Made by a program: the position numbers and the translations under genes. Shown piece by piece: positions 42,778 through 55,810 of a stretch of DNA of 64,000 nucleotides (the stretch's first letter is position 1; each line of letters begins with the position of its first letter). The stretch comes from Enoplosus armatus. Its lineage: Eukaryota > Chordata > Actinopteri > Centrarchiformes > Enoplosidae. Under the pieces are notes generated by a model, which had not been told where the DNA came from, did no database searches, and saw only the letters and a list, made by a program, of their open reading frames with translations. The stretch covers positions 16,749,501 through 16,813,500 of the forward strand of contig NC_092193.1 of NCBI RefSeq assembly GCF_043641665.1, written 5' to 3'.

Positions 42778-45700
42778 TCAAGGCTTGCTGTACCAATTCA
42801 TTGAGCGTCGGAGAGCTCTCTCCCAGCTCTGGAGGACAGGGATGTATTCCTGACTTGGGCTGCCAGCACCCTCCTTATGTGCTCCTCGGGGCAGGAACGT
42901 CTTGTCGGTGCTCTGCAGCTTCTTCAGCTCTTCCCTGGTCCTCCAGAAGCCTGCAGTCGAAGACAGACAAAGACTTAGGTAAACAACATTAACACAATCC
43001 CTTTAAAAATGACCCATGTATAACACAGAAATTGGCACTCTGAGTGAGTCTATGCCCCAAAATACACTGCTAATCAATGGCTGAAAGTGGTGCAAAGTTT
43101 CTTTTTCTTTTTTTTTTTATACACGTCACCCAACACTATCGGCCACTGATCTATTAAGAACTAATATTTCTCAAACACGTGATTTACATTATTATTCAGT
43201 CATCAGCACCTCCTGCATTTGGCCGGTTATAAAACAACAAGAACAAATCCATCTTCTGTGTTTGACTTGATTAAGCACTGACTAATGTATAACAATCTAA
43301 TTACATAATGTGAATAAATAAATGGAAAACAGGTTACATAACAAAGAGCAGCATTTCAATTTGGCCTCTTCTGCCAGCGCCAAGAATAAAAATAGGACTT
43401 TTCATCATAACTTTTCAAATGAAACTCATGTCATGACAAGTGTTTTATATTTTTAGAGAAAAACAAAGAAAGTGAAGTGTAACTTTGAAGTGTCAGTGTC
43501 CAACTGCTTGACAAAAGAGCTTCAGTATAGTATTGGTGTAAACTCCCAAATACAAATGTTTAAATTTTAAAAGCACACATGTACAGCATAATGTACACGT
43601 TGTGTGCGGGTGTGTGTGTGTGTACCCGCTCCCAGTCCAGCGACAAAAGCAGCCCCTAAACACGACATTTCATTGTGTTGGGGTCTGGATATCTTTCTGC
43701 CAAACAGGTCTGCAGTCAGCTGCATGATGAAGTCATTAGATGAAACACCACCATCCACCCTGAGACAGAAAGAAAGAAATATAGAGCACTCAATCACACT
43801 GCAACTCACTTTACTGTAACAGTATCATAGAAACATACACCCATAATGCATTGCCAATAAAAACTGAACTGCATTAGTAGAGGCAGGGACCACAAGAGTC
43901 CACTCTGTTACACCCAGTTCGCTGGCTAAAATCCAGGTCCCACAATCAGATCCTGCTCTGTAAGGCGGGATATCAAAGTTAATATTGAATCTGTGCAATA
44001 AACTTACAGTAGCACAATCACACTGTTTATTTCGCACAGTGAATGAGAACAACTGTACCTGATCTTTGAGATGGGAATGCGAGTTTCTCTCATCGTCTCA
44101 TATAGCTGCTTGTTTCTGGAATAAGAATAAGAGGAGTGCAAGGAAATCAGTCAGCGTGAATGAGAATGAATGGTATAAGGAGTTTAAAACAGAAACGGCC
44201 TCTTCAAAAGGACTCACCTGAAGGCGACAGACTCCAGGATGGCGCGGACCAGATGACTTTTAGTGGTGGAAGGTTTGAGGCCCATGAGGGAGGCACAAGC
44301 TTTGGGATCATTCAGAGGAGCCTTTGGATAAATAAAGTATATACACAAATGTGTCAAATGTCTGCAAGTCAAAAGCAGACCTGATTAAAAACAATGTATG
44401 AAATGGTCCTCATGCCTTTTGCCTCTGGTCAGGGAGAGTGCAGCTATACTGTTTTACATGGTTACTGTAGATGGCTCTTGATATATCTATAAAACCATTA
44501 GAAAACTGATTTTGTAATCATGTCTTTGCATAGAAATGTAAAGAAATAAAACGTTCAGGACACACACTTACAAAAGCCAGTTCACAATGGAGGGCAGAGA
44601 AAAAGAAAAAGACACATAACCATGTTACAGAGAGACAAAATACAAAACAAAAAAATTAATGCCTGTATTGATTAAAAATCCAACTGTATGTGCTACAGTG
44701 AATACATGTATTGTTTTCTTCTTTATTGGCATGGGAAACAGACGTTTACATTGCCAAAGCAAGTGTGAAATAAAAACATGTATATAAACAGAAGAATTGG
44801 GATTTTGTTGTTAAATATATGTATATACACAGATAAGTAAGTTAAAATAAGACAGAAAAGAATGTAGATCTACTACATCTACTGTACCTGCAGGCCACTG
44901 AAAGAAGGAACGAAACACACGCCGTCTGAGTCACTGACACTGTAAGCCATGGCGCTGGTCTCCTGGACGTCAGAGAAGAGCTCTGCAACAACACACACAC
45001 ACAGTTTTCACAAACGACCTCTGAGTCTGCCACTAGTGTATTCAGCGTCAAGAGGATTATCTCTTAAACATGGATAACTTCATTCCAGCATTGTGTTTTT
45101 AACCTTAAAATTGTTATAAAACCTTTCAACTACCAGCTGCATTTTCTTGCAAATAATAATAATGAAAAAAACAGTAATCACCACATCTATTGTATACCAC
45201 TGATCACTCACCCAGCTCCTGTGCCCATTTGATGGCAGTGCCTGTGTCTGCTCCATTGCCCTCCGTCAGATACACCACCTCTGAGCCAATCTTCCACCCC
45301 ACCAGAGGATACAGACCTACAGGAGGAGGAGAAACTGGCCTGTAATGTGCCTGTGCGGACAAATCTATCAAATTATGTTTTGATTTACCTGCTACGGACG
45401 TATGTGGTTTGTTCCCGGTGTTGATGTCCATGAAGGTGCCCGTTCCCATGGTGATCTTGACATCACCGACGTCAAAGCAGCACTCCCCAAACATGGCTGC
45501 CTGCTGGTCCGCCATCTATGGCAGAGGGACAGAGGAAGGAATTTGTATTTTTTGAATGAAAACAAAAAACCCTCAACAGGTTTAGTCTCATCTGAGCAAC
45601 ACTGGAAATGTCTCCTATGGTGTCCAATAAGGGACAATCCACGTTTGACCCAAGAGGATTTTATGTTACTCTCCTTTCTCTACTAACCTGTGAGTGTCTA

Positions 45701-48700
45701 GTCTTAACCTTTACCATAGTAGTTAGGAGCAAAATTTAACTTGTGAGTCAATATTCTTTTGGCTCCAACTGACTGAGACACGTGAGCTCGAGCCACACGT
45801 CCCACACTGCTGATTAACTAAACTTAATTTCACTTTTACAACTTAATGGCGGGGATATCAGCTTGGACACGCTGGCATAAGTGAAATCTGAGGGTTGCTG
45901 TTTTTAATCATAATCACGCAGATAACAGAGTGTGTGACGCCACAGACCTCGACAACTCACCACTGACATGATGGGAATGGGCACTCCGAAGATGGACGGG
46001 TCGGTGGAACCAAAGTCTTGGCTGACGCATCATGAGGGAGAAACCAGAGACAATGGATCATCTCATGCTCTTCATCAGTTCCCCCAATGGCCAACTGCAG
46101 GCCATGGATTGGGAATGACAACTATACAATATCTATGCTGAGATGCTTTACAGTGATATCAAACCAATGTGTAGGGGTGGAAAGGATTGTAATCATTGCA
46201 AATAACACCCAGAGTTGCTGCTAAAACTCATTAGTGGACATCAGCAAATGTATTGATTTTTACATTATGTTATCCGTTATGCAGACAAAGGTTTGCTTTT
46301 ATCAGGTTTTTTTCCCCAATAAATCAGGCACTTTCAAACAGCTTTAAAAAGCAACTTTTAAGACATGTTATTCATAAAACGTGAGTTCTATATTCACTCA
46401 TGGAGTGGCTCCTAACTTTGTTACAGGGTGCATGTAGAGTTGTGAGCAGTTCAAGTGAAGAATTATTTAGATTTAGAGACCTGAAGAGGTAAAAGTAGAC
46501 TAGAGAACAGACCAAAAAATGCATACATAAATGTATTTTATTTTATTTATCCTTTATTCTGTAGCATTAATTCTTTCTTATTTCCTTCCCTAGTAACCAT
46601 CTCACAACCACTTGTGTGTTGGAAACCATTAACCACCTTGTTATGTTACTTTAGACATCTGGGAAACAAAACTACACTTATGGCGAGTGCGATGAAATGC
46701 ATGCTCTTATATTAAAGCACTTTTACTGGCTAAGACATGACTCAGGTGTTTCCTTTGAATTTGAAGGCAATGGTTGACTCACCCTGTATTTTCTACTTTA
46801 GGGAAAATAGAGAGGGGCAGAGAAACAAGAGAGGAGAGAAACCCACTCCAACACATCTGTAAAAAAAAAAAAAAAGTCACATGACAGTGATATGAAACCC
46901 CCCCCCCCAAAACAAAACCAAAGAAACTGTAAATAAACATGACATACACCAGACCTGATAGGAGTCGAAGATTCCTGTTGAACTGGCGTTAGAGTAGTCT
47001 GTGGCATGGATGAGTCCTAAAACACATTCAGTGACAGAAATAAAAGGTATCAAAAAATCACTTTCAAAATATGTATAAAAAAAACAACAACTTGTATGAG
47101 TTCCCAGACTCCCCCTCTCCCACAGGAGTTATCTGAAATATTTCAATCAGTTAGGCAATAGGGTTGGAAACACAAAGGACATTCTGTCCAGGTCTTAAAA
47201 TCCTGTTAGACAATGTGTGAAATGCAATCCACAGGACAAATCATAGATTACTGTACTGTTTTCAAAACAAGCTGCGCTCATGGGGACAGGACATTGACAT
47301 GAGCTTAACATGACAAACCCACCTTTTGTGAGTTTGAACAGCAGCCAGGTGTCTATTGTTCCAAAACAGCAGTTTCCTTCAGTCACTGCTTGACGAACCT
47401 GGAAGAAAGAAAGAAATATAATGCAGCTGAAAAGGGAAGCTTAACCTCTAATACAGCCTCTCCCAGTTTGCTTTTGTTTTCCTTTTTTATAATTAACCCT
47501 TTAACACCCACAGCCTGATAGGGTTACAGTTATGTGCTCTGCCGTGCATTGTACCAGGAATTATTCATATGACCACAATTACTCTAAGGACGAGAGTCTG
47601 ATCTATATATATTGTATTGTATATATTGTAATTTTTTCACTGCAAAAATGCAGTTTTGGCATTAGTAACTATTGCAACTCCATTTAAACAGTGGTTCAGA
47701 CTAGCAAACACGTATCAGTGTGTTTCCCAAGCAGGTCAATGTGCATCGAAGCTGCTCTAGGTTTGACGTCCTATGAGTTAACTGGTTCAAATGTCAGCCT
47801 ACACACACACATGTATACACACACACCTGCTTATAGTGTGTTAGGGCCCAGACAAGGCGGAAGGTGACATGTTGAGTGGTGAAGACGATGAGACTTGCTG
47901 CAAGCGACCGCTTCTGTCTGGTCAGGAAGTAGTGTAACTTTGTCACGCCATGGATCGCCTAAAGTTGTTGTAAAAACAATCAAAGCCAAACTGTATGAAA
48001 GGACATGATATCCAGCACTGATCCTGAGGTTGCTCGTTATCAAACTATTTTTGTTTTTTACCAAAGGCTGCACTCAAATCATTTAGAAGTTCTAGTATTT
48101 CATCTCTCATCTACTAACTTCCAAACTCAATCACTAAAAGTACATGAAAGATAGAGATGCAAAGCAGACTCACTTTCATTGTGCAGGATCTGTTCCAGGA
48201 CTTGACCAGGTCTGCAGCCCTCTGATCCTGCCAGCTGATGAAGTTATGGAAAGGGACCCCAGTATTCCTGCAAAAGAAAGTGAAATGAACCTGAGATGGA
48301 ACCAGGATGGAAAAGAACTATACGTAGGCAGGTTAAACTGGTGTGCTACTTTGCATACAAGTCACACAGACACTTTTGGATCTAAGGAAAAGTGACTCGA
48401 TTCATTGCATTCATTTCACCTGTCCCATGTTGTGAAGGTGCCTCGTTGAGTGGAGATGCCAAGGGCCTCCATCTGACACATTTGTACTCCTGCATCTATA
48501 TCATAAATACAGTAGCACAAGCACACACACATTAAAATGGTTATGGAGAGAAACAGGAAGAGATTTTTTAAATTGGGAAACAGGAATTATTGTATGCTTT
48601 TTAAGGACAGAGACAAATGTCCCATGTAAGTCATGTCCTGTCCTGTCCTGTCCTGGGCTTAATACCTGTCTTTACAAAGCCAACACTGAGTTGAACAGAC

Positions 48701-49624
48701 TTTCAAAGGCGATATAACCATGTCAGCCTAGTCAACTGATCCAATTTGCATGCAAGGAATAGTTTTTTTAATACCAGGATAACAAACTGTTTCTGATGTA
48801 TTGTGGACAAAACCCCCTTTCACTTAACATATTGTGATCAAATAAAACAACAGCACAGGATACATCCTGGAAAATAAACACGGAGTAAAATCAACACCTT
48901 TCTAACAGACAAATTATGAGTATGATGTCCTTATTAAGGCTGTTATTTATTGTAGTGCTGCTTATTGGACTGCGCTGAATGTACAGTAGCCAGGTGCCCC
49001 TGAACAACTGGCATCTCGGTGTATGTTTATCAATCTTTTGCTTGCTGTATTTGTTCTCTTTGAAAAAAAAAAGACCAAATTGGAAATTGTAACATGAATT
49101 GTGGTCAGAATCTTTATTGATCCGCGGGGGGAAATTACAGATATATTTATCAGATATTCCTTAGTCATAGGGTGTGAATAACAGTCTAATTCCTTTATAT
49201 GGTTGTAGACAGATGCAACAACAGGAACTGTGTGCAACTGTACCTTGCACAGCTCCCTTGACCACAGAAATAAACCCGTTCCATAGTGCATCTGGGTCCA
49301 TCTCCACATGTCCTACCTCTGGATACAAGGGAACAACCTGGATAAAGTATTACCAGAATAACAAAACACAAAGATCAGCCTCAAAATAATGTAGTAAATG
49401 TATGTATATGTTGCATATGGAGAATGGTGCAAGTGGGTGGTGTACTTGAGAAATGGGTTAGGGTTAGTCTAAAAGGACAGCAAGAAGGAGATGAATACCT
49501 TGGAGGAGCATGATCCTCGGATTTTTGCCCCTTTATCATAGACGTGACATCTGATTGATGTTGTACCGACGTCAACCGACAAAATGAAGCTTTCCTTCTT
49601 GAAACCATTCCTCTGACTCCCCAT
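42778..49624 (-). CDS. gk5: Glycerol kinase 5 (putative, FGGY family)
   Basis: Sixteen exons on the minus strand join in frame: 49624-49499, 49337-49244, 48495-48420, 48267-48174, 47958-47827, 47398-47323, 47016-46955, 46856-46783, 46021-45961, 45515-45389, 45316-45212, 44982-44888, 44321-44218, 44115-44059, 43759-43626, 42950-42778, giving 529 aa, the same length I recall for human GK5. FGGY kinases phosphorylate polyols with ATP. The N-terminal phosphate loop is SVDVGTTSIRCHVYD (16-30). Family blocks follow: GISTQRGTFTTWD, NFISWQDQRA, CCFGTIDTWLL, DQQAAMFGECC, TMGTGTFMDINTG, VPSFSGLQAPLNDP and VDGGVSSNDFIMQ. These match GK5 rather than GK or GK2. In mammals GK5 is a skin-linked regulator of lipid synthesis; whether it is a true glycerol kinase is unsettled. 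The start is the first ATG before the conserved loop. It shares a divergent promoter interval with the nucleolin-like gene. Confidence 0.95.
44704..44830 (-). mobile_element. LINE-type 3' tail fragment in gk5 intron 12
   Basis: The plus strand reads TTTATTGGCATGGGAAACA and CATTGCCAAAGCAAGTG, the reverse complement of a 3' tail very common in teleost non-LTR retrotransposons (ending ...CCCATGCCAATAAAG). It lies in the same orientation as gk5. Family assignment is from memory. Confidence 0.5.
48629..48655. repeat. (CCTGT)n short pentanucleotide repeat
   Basis: About four to five CCTGT units in a gk5 intron. Confidence 0.85.
49095..49142. repeat. Common teleost repeat fragment in gk5 intron 2
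   Basis: CTTTATTGATCCGCGGGGGG followed by AAATTAC resembles the end of a frequent teleost retrotransposon tail (usually TTTATTGATCCCCGGGGGGAAATT). Only about 40 bp are recognisable. Confidence 0.4.
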
Positions 49625-50392
49625 TGTAGAAAAGTTTGTCCTAGTGTTCCTCAAATCCGTCCCACGTCCTCCATGGTCAGCTCATATTGGTCTTGTTCAG
49701 AGACAGAATGGACGGTGTGACCCGATAGTACCTTATCTGCACCGGGTGAGCTGTCGTGTAGAAGCTGTAACTCGACCTTCGGACAGTGGATTCTTCTAAG
49801 TCCAGTTTTACCTGTTTCGATTCAACACATTGCCAAGTTACATTTTAGTGGTCATGCCGACCGAAAACACACACTATGTGATAAACATAAAGACGTTCAG
49901 TTACTCTGCAAGTCAAAGTGATAGCCAGCTACATTAAAACCCAGCTTCCATACACTTGAGTCTGGTGGAGAGCTGGAATGGATATCTTAAGTAACCGAGT
50001 TGACCAACTCAAGCGTTAAATTATGCTAATTGTCTGCTTAGCAAAATGAAAGCTGAGCGGTTAGTAGCTTGGAAAACAACTCCCACATATATGTTTTTCT
50101 CGTTAAACAGTAACAGTCACTGCTAACGTTGCCCAACATTTACCCAACATGTGCTCATAGCAGTGAAATCCATAGACTGAAGTGTCTCTACAGAAGAAAT
50201 GTGGAGATTCCGGATTCCTTGTAGCTGTATCGCATACAGTTTAACACCCTGTGGGCACCCGTAGTACATCACACGCATGCGCAATCCGTAGTTTATGTGC
50301 GCATGTGGATGTTTTTAGCTGAGCACACGTGTATTTACCGGCTACCGACTAGCCGCACCAGCCTGTGATTGTGTGCTGTTGTTACACAAAAT
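49625..50392. promoter_or_regulatory. Divergent promoter interval of gk5 and the nucleolin-like gene
   Basis: The two start codons are 768 bp apart and point away from each other. The part nearer the nucleolin-like gene contains CGCATGCGCA (50274-50283), a good match to the NRF1 palindrome common in housekeeping promoters. No TATA box is obvious. Transcription starts cannot be placed from sequence alone. Confidence 0.5.
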
Positions 50393-53300
50393 ATGGCGAA
50401 GACAGACGTAAGAATTGTGTTACATTACATTAATATTAACCAGGCTTCAACGTGCACTAAGTAGATAGTTTTAAGCTAACCGTTGTGTCTGTTTATTAGC
50501 AACTAACAAACTGACTAACCTAGCTAATAGTTGGTTAGCAGGTGATAATCACGAGAAACCAGTGTTGTACCTACAAGCACTGTTTAATTGTGCTAGGCAA
50601 TCAGTGGTGAACCTACAACTGGACAACCCCTCAGTCTGTTTTTAAGTGGGTACTTAGTCATTGTAACGTTATTACATTTAACTCGTTTATCAGGGGAGAA
50701 TGCAAACATTTAATATGTTTAAGCCTAGAAATAGTGAGGATTTGCTGCTTTCATTTGCTATATAACTACAATTAGAAAATGGTTATGGGCATGTTCCATA
50801 TTTATAATGTTAAAATAATAATTATTGAAAGCAGCCGTGCTCAGGCAGGGTCATAGTGTTATACATGTGTTTGTGTCTTTTTCAGGCTACAAGACGCAGA
50901 ACAAGACAAAGCAAAGTTGTAGAAGAAGAGGACAACGTTAACACTGGCATGTCATTTCTTTTGCACAATCGGAAATTTACAAGAAATATGACTGTTTGGA
51001 CTTGATGGCAATAACATTAAATCATTCAATTAATAATTGTTTCAGAAGGACAGACTGAGACTGTCTCTTCAAGTGAACAAGGAGTCAGAACAGAGGAAGA
51101 TGCTCCCATAGAGGTGAAACAGGATCAAGATGAACAAGGTGCTGTGAGCGCATCACACATGATCTTTGACTGAAATTCTGAGCTGTACCAGTAACAAAAG
51201 CTGCATCTTTAGATTCTCAGATGGACACTGTCATTGAAGTAAAAGGAAGTGCGGCCACTGTAACTGTATCCTGGGACAACAAGAATGAGGAAGTTGATGA
51301 AACGGAAAAGAAAACTGATGCAAGTGATCAGATGATGGATAGTGGTAAGGATGTTTACAAGAATCAAAAGTTGCTATTGCATCACAGTTTTACAGAAAAG
51401 GAAGATGTGCTCTGTACTGGAACATGTTCATCATTAATGTAGCAGATGTAATGTTAGTTTTAATCTTAAAGGTGCTACTCAAAGTTTAGTAATAGGGTTA
51501 TAGCATCTGTTGCAGGCCATATGTTCACATCCACTATAAACTGTTAATGCTGAATTACAACACATGTTTTTAAATCATGTAATCAAATTATGTGTTTGTT
51601 GTTATTTAAGTTTCAGGTATTATGTTAGTCTAGTCTGTTTAAATATAGGTGTTGAAATCAAAAGGGGCCAGTTTTAAAGTCCTACTCCACACAAAAATCT
51701 ATCGTAAGAGTTAAACACTCACCTTCTGTAGGCTTGAATGGAGGCTTCAAAGGTTGTTGTTGTGTTCACTGTCTCTAAATCAAGTCATGACATCATATGT
51801 TTCCCAGAAGACCAGATCATCTGTTCATCTGAAGCAGTCGGTTCCTCAGAGGATGCTCCCAGTGAGAGTCTAGGGACAAAAACAAAGCAAGAGATGCAGA
51901 AATCTGGAGATCAACAAGGTACCGCAAACACAATGAAACCACACAAATGTGCCTGGGTGAAATTCTGAGCGGTGCCAGTAATGGAGCCTCCTCTTTAGAA
52001 TCTCAGATCGACACCGTCGCTGAAGAAAATGGGAGCACACCCATAGTAACCGTAAGCCTGGAGAAGGAGAATGAGGAAGGAGAGAGCAATGATATTAAAA
52101 AGGGAACCAGTGGAGGTGAACAGATGATTATTAAAGAGGCAGCAGGTAAGCTTGTTTCCAAGAGTCAGTAATGAGTAGTCAATGATAAAACAGCTGTTTC
52201 AAGTAGAAATTCTTTCTCTCTGTCTTTTTGTTCTCTTTAATTCTGTATTTTTCTTTTGTTCTTTCTTTCCACAAAAAGCTCACAAAAAAAGATTTTCTAT
52301 AATATTTAAGGCAGTATTTACCTGATTTTTGTAAAAAGTAATTTCAGAGAAAAAGATGTGGTAGATGGCTTATGAAATCATGAAATTGTTTATAAAACGT
52401 TCTTATAGAGCATAAAGTCTTAATGATTGGTGTCTGTAAACTGAGGAGAGACCACAAATCCTGCACACTGTCGGCCACTTGTACTGTCTTTTTTTAGTTA
52501 TGACGTTTTACCAAATGACTAACATTTTCTACCGGTTGCAGTAAAAGGGAAACGGAAGGCGCACTCTAATGTTGAGACCTCCCCAACAAAGAAACCCAAG
52601 CTCATCAATGATGGTATGAACTGAAAATAAGACAAAATGCTTTGTTCTGTAATGTGCTTAATATTCACACATTTCATCTTATTTTCTTATTTTGTTGTAG
52701 GTTTCTGTCTTTTTGTTGGCAACCTAAACAACTCTAAAAAATTTGAAGAAGTCAAAGATTCATTAGCAAATTACTTCATGACACAAAGTCTCCTGGTTCA
52801 AGACATCAGATTAGATCGGTCCAAGTGAGTATGCTGTTTAATTAATTCAATTTAGTTTAATTGTTATTGTGAGGTCCGTTTGGGCAGGAAATGCACCTAC
52901 TACAGGGGAGCATTCAGCATTGATTGTCTTACCCACTTAGAACGAATATTGCTGCTACTTAAAATACTGAATTAACTCAAAAGTCATGTTTTGCTTTTCT
53001 AGAAAACATGCACATGTAGATTTGGCCTCAGAAATGGACTTGACCAAAGCCTTGACGTTAAATGGAGAGATGGTACTTGATAAGCCAATGAAGATCGCCA
53101 AAGCAAAGGTCAAAAGTGAGGACAAGGTGAAGGTGAAAACTCCAGCGGAGGACAAAAAAGGTAACTCAACAAAATATAATTTTTATAGTTTTATTACACA
53201 TTCATTTGAATTCTAAGATACAGGCGCATCTGTAATGTTTCTGTGGTCAAACTACAACATTTCATAGTCCAGGGAGATTAATACAGATTGATGGTCTCAC

Positions 53301-55810
53301 TTGAGGATTGTCCTGTTTTTGGCAGCCAAAGATGGCAGATGTTTGTTTCTGAAGAACGTCCCGTACAACACAACAAAAAAAGACATTCTGAAAGTCTTCC
53401 GCAAGGCCGTCGCCGTCAGGTTTCCTGGTGGAACTGAAGGCCCAAACAAAGGGTAAGGGTTTTAGAAACCTGCAATTAAGGTTGACGTGATAAGTATACA
53501 ATGGTGTCAGATGTGCAAAACATGCATTATTGAATATGTTTAGTAATGCAATGCTGATGTTTATTTAAAAATAAAAATATGCACCTTATTTTTCAACAGT
53601 ATTGCCTTTGTGGAGTTCAAAAACAGAACCATTGCTAAGAAATTACTGCAGAAAAAACGATTGCCCAGGATCCAAGGCCGGGTTTTGATTGTGGACTGTG
53701 TTGGACAAACTAAAGTCACCAAAGCTAACGACGACAAGAACAACACAAAAGGTAAATCATTGGACATGTAGAAATGCACCGTCGAGAGCTGACAAACTAT
53801 CGCTATTGAATTGCTTTTTAATTTTTTTTTTCCCCCCAACATAATCAGTAAAATCTGGACTTGACGATTGACCTGTATTGACAGAAGATCTTTCTTCTTT
53901 CTCACAGCTGCAGCTCCTCCAAATAACATCTTATTTGTGAGCAATTTGCCTTTCAATGTGAAAGAAAAAAACCTCAAGAAAGTCTTCCAGAAAGCTGTTA
54001 GTATTGACATACCGCAAAGCAATGGCAAACCAAGAGGGTAAGTACATGCACAGTGACCTACTCTCTTTTTTTTTTTTTTTTTTTTTACCAACGAAGAAAG
54101 TGTTTGAATATTCTCAAGAAACATCTGTAATAAGATAAGATGAAAATAAGAAATTTGCATTGTTCCAGCAGCATACAGGATACTGCAATAGAGACATAAG
54201 TAGAAAACCAAGATATGATAAATAAAAACAATACAGACTGTATTGCAAAAAAAAAAAAAAAGCAAAAAGCTTGTAATTTACAAATTTTCAGATTTACAAT
54301 ACAAGGGATTGCACTGTATTGCACATAGAGAGGTGTGGGTATTGCACCATTTATTACATTCAGAAGTATGTGGATTGTTCATTCCATCCTCTGCAGATTT
54401 GCGTTTGTCGAGTTCGCAACTGTGGAAGATTCTGAAAAGGCCTCGCAGTCATCCCAAAACCTTAAGATCTGCAAAAGGGTGGTCCGAGTAGAATTCAGCA
54501 AAATGCAAGATAAGTCAGAGAAGGCGAAAGGTAGTTATGTCATATTATTCTTGTAGGTACTCACCTCAGTTTCAAGTGTTTCTAAGGTCAGATTGAGTCA
54601 CTAACGTTTTCCTCTCTTTAGTCCTATCAAAAACACTGATCGTGATGGGCCTTGCTGAGAAGACGACTGCAGAGACTCTCAAAAGTGCTTGTGAAGGGGC
54701 TCTCAGTGCGAGAGTCATTTTAGATAAAAACACAGGAGTTTCCAAAAAGTGGGTAGCATAAATCTTTTATTGTCACGTGTCTCAAACTGTTTCAGGTGTT
54801 TTAAGTTATTCTCAGTGTCTGCTTTATACTGACTTGTTTTACATAATGTTTTTCTCAGGTTTGGTTTTGTGGACTTTGAGAGGGAAGAAAACTGCAAAGC
54901 TGTCAAAGAAGCCATGGAGGACTGCGAGATAGACGGCAGCAAAGTGACCGTGGCTTATGCAAAAGCCAAGGGTGCAAAAGGCCCCTCAGGTGCCAAAGGA
55001 GGCCTGGCGGGGCGTCCTGGTGGACAGCCTGCAGGTCAGGGGGCTGGCAGAGCTGGAAGAGGCAGCAGAGGAGGTAACACTTGAGTTTAACTGGCACACC
55101 AACATCTCACTGTAGTTTATTTATAGCATATTAACAATAAATTAAATGATTACTAGTCATGTGAAAGAGGTCGTTAGTATTGAGAATTCTTGCCCAAAGC
55201 TGCAGTTATCTTCATCTGTACAGAGTGTTTTAGCATCTTTCAGTTGATTTAGTTTTTGTGGCCCGCAGCTTTACTGTTTTGGTTCAGTCTCACTGCTCTC
55301 GAGCTCGTTTTCAGTCGCAGCAAGTAGCTGCTCTCATAAACCCACTTTATGCTTCTGCCCAAAACCAAATCACAAAAAGACACAGTTAGCGACTAGCTAA
55401 CATAGTATAGTATAGTATTTAACTGCTATTTCAGAGTTGATTGAGACCAAAACAGAGCAAAAATGAGAGTGAATATTAGACTTAAATTCATCAGGTGGGC
55501 GCACTCCAAATGAATGCTAATGTTTTCCATGTCACAAGTGGCATGAAAAAATGTCCTTGCAGGAGATGGTTTGTGATATCCAGCTGTCGATATTTTGCTC
55601 ATCTGTCCAATGTTTGATGCAGGGAGACATTAGACTGTCGTCAGTCAGTTTGTGTTTTAAATTTTTGCTTTGTATTTGGGAAGTGTACCTGAAACAGCTG
55701 ACTGTTTTAAACTGGTTTGGTTTGATTTAGAAAAGCGTTTTCTTTCAGGTAGAGGACGTGGAGCTGGCACGCCGCAGGATGCTGTTAAAGAAGTGGAAAA
55801 CAAAGGCTAA
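50393..55810 (+). CDS. ncl: Nucleolin-like protein with four RRM domains
   Basis: Sixteen exons join in frame: 50393-50407, 50886-50946, 51046-51138, 51213-51344, 51808-51918, 51999-52145, 52542-52613, 52701-52824, 53003-53160, 53326-53452, 53600-53751, 53908-54037, 54397-54530, 54622-54748, 54859-55073, 55749-55810, giving 619 aa. Nucleolin binds pre-rRNA and histones and acts in ribosome assembly. RRMs lie at about 211-285 (LFVGNLNNS), 305-395 (GIAFVEF), 398-485 (GFAFVEF) and 486-560 (FGFVDF, AMEDCEIDGSKVT). RRM1 lacks a good RNP1 (HAHVDLA). The order and the RRM4 sequence match nucleolin. The C terminus is a short RG/RGG tail. Unlike classical nucleolin, the N-terminal 200 residues lack long Asp/Glu runs and are only mildly acidic; basic NLS-like groups (KGKRK, TKKPKL) sit just before RRM1. 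The second intron would use a GC donor. It may be a diverged paralogue rather than the main ncl. Confidence 0.88.
55240..55560. repeat. High-copy teleost interspersed repeat in the last nucleolin-like intron
   Basis: The blocks GCAGCTTTACTGTTTTGGTT, AAACCAAATCACAAAAAGA, CACAGTTAGCGACTAGCT and TTCATCAGGTGGGCGCACTC match a repeat I know to be frequent in percomorph genomes; its class is uncertain. It fills much of the 675-bp intron 15. Confidence 0.55.

Noticed and set aside
53561..54265. Minus-strand ORF of 234 codons inside the nucleolin-like gene
   Set aside because: It lies antisense to two verified exons, is full of Phe, Leu and Lys runs created by poly-A and poly-T tracts, and shows no domain.
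50393..55810. Intronic snoRNAs in the nucleolin-like gene
   Set aside because: Mammalian NCL hosts snoRNAs in its introns, so the introns were scanned for C/D box pairs and ACA tails. No convincing candidate was found.
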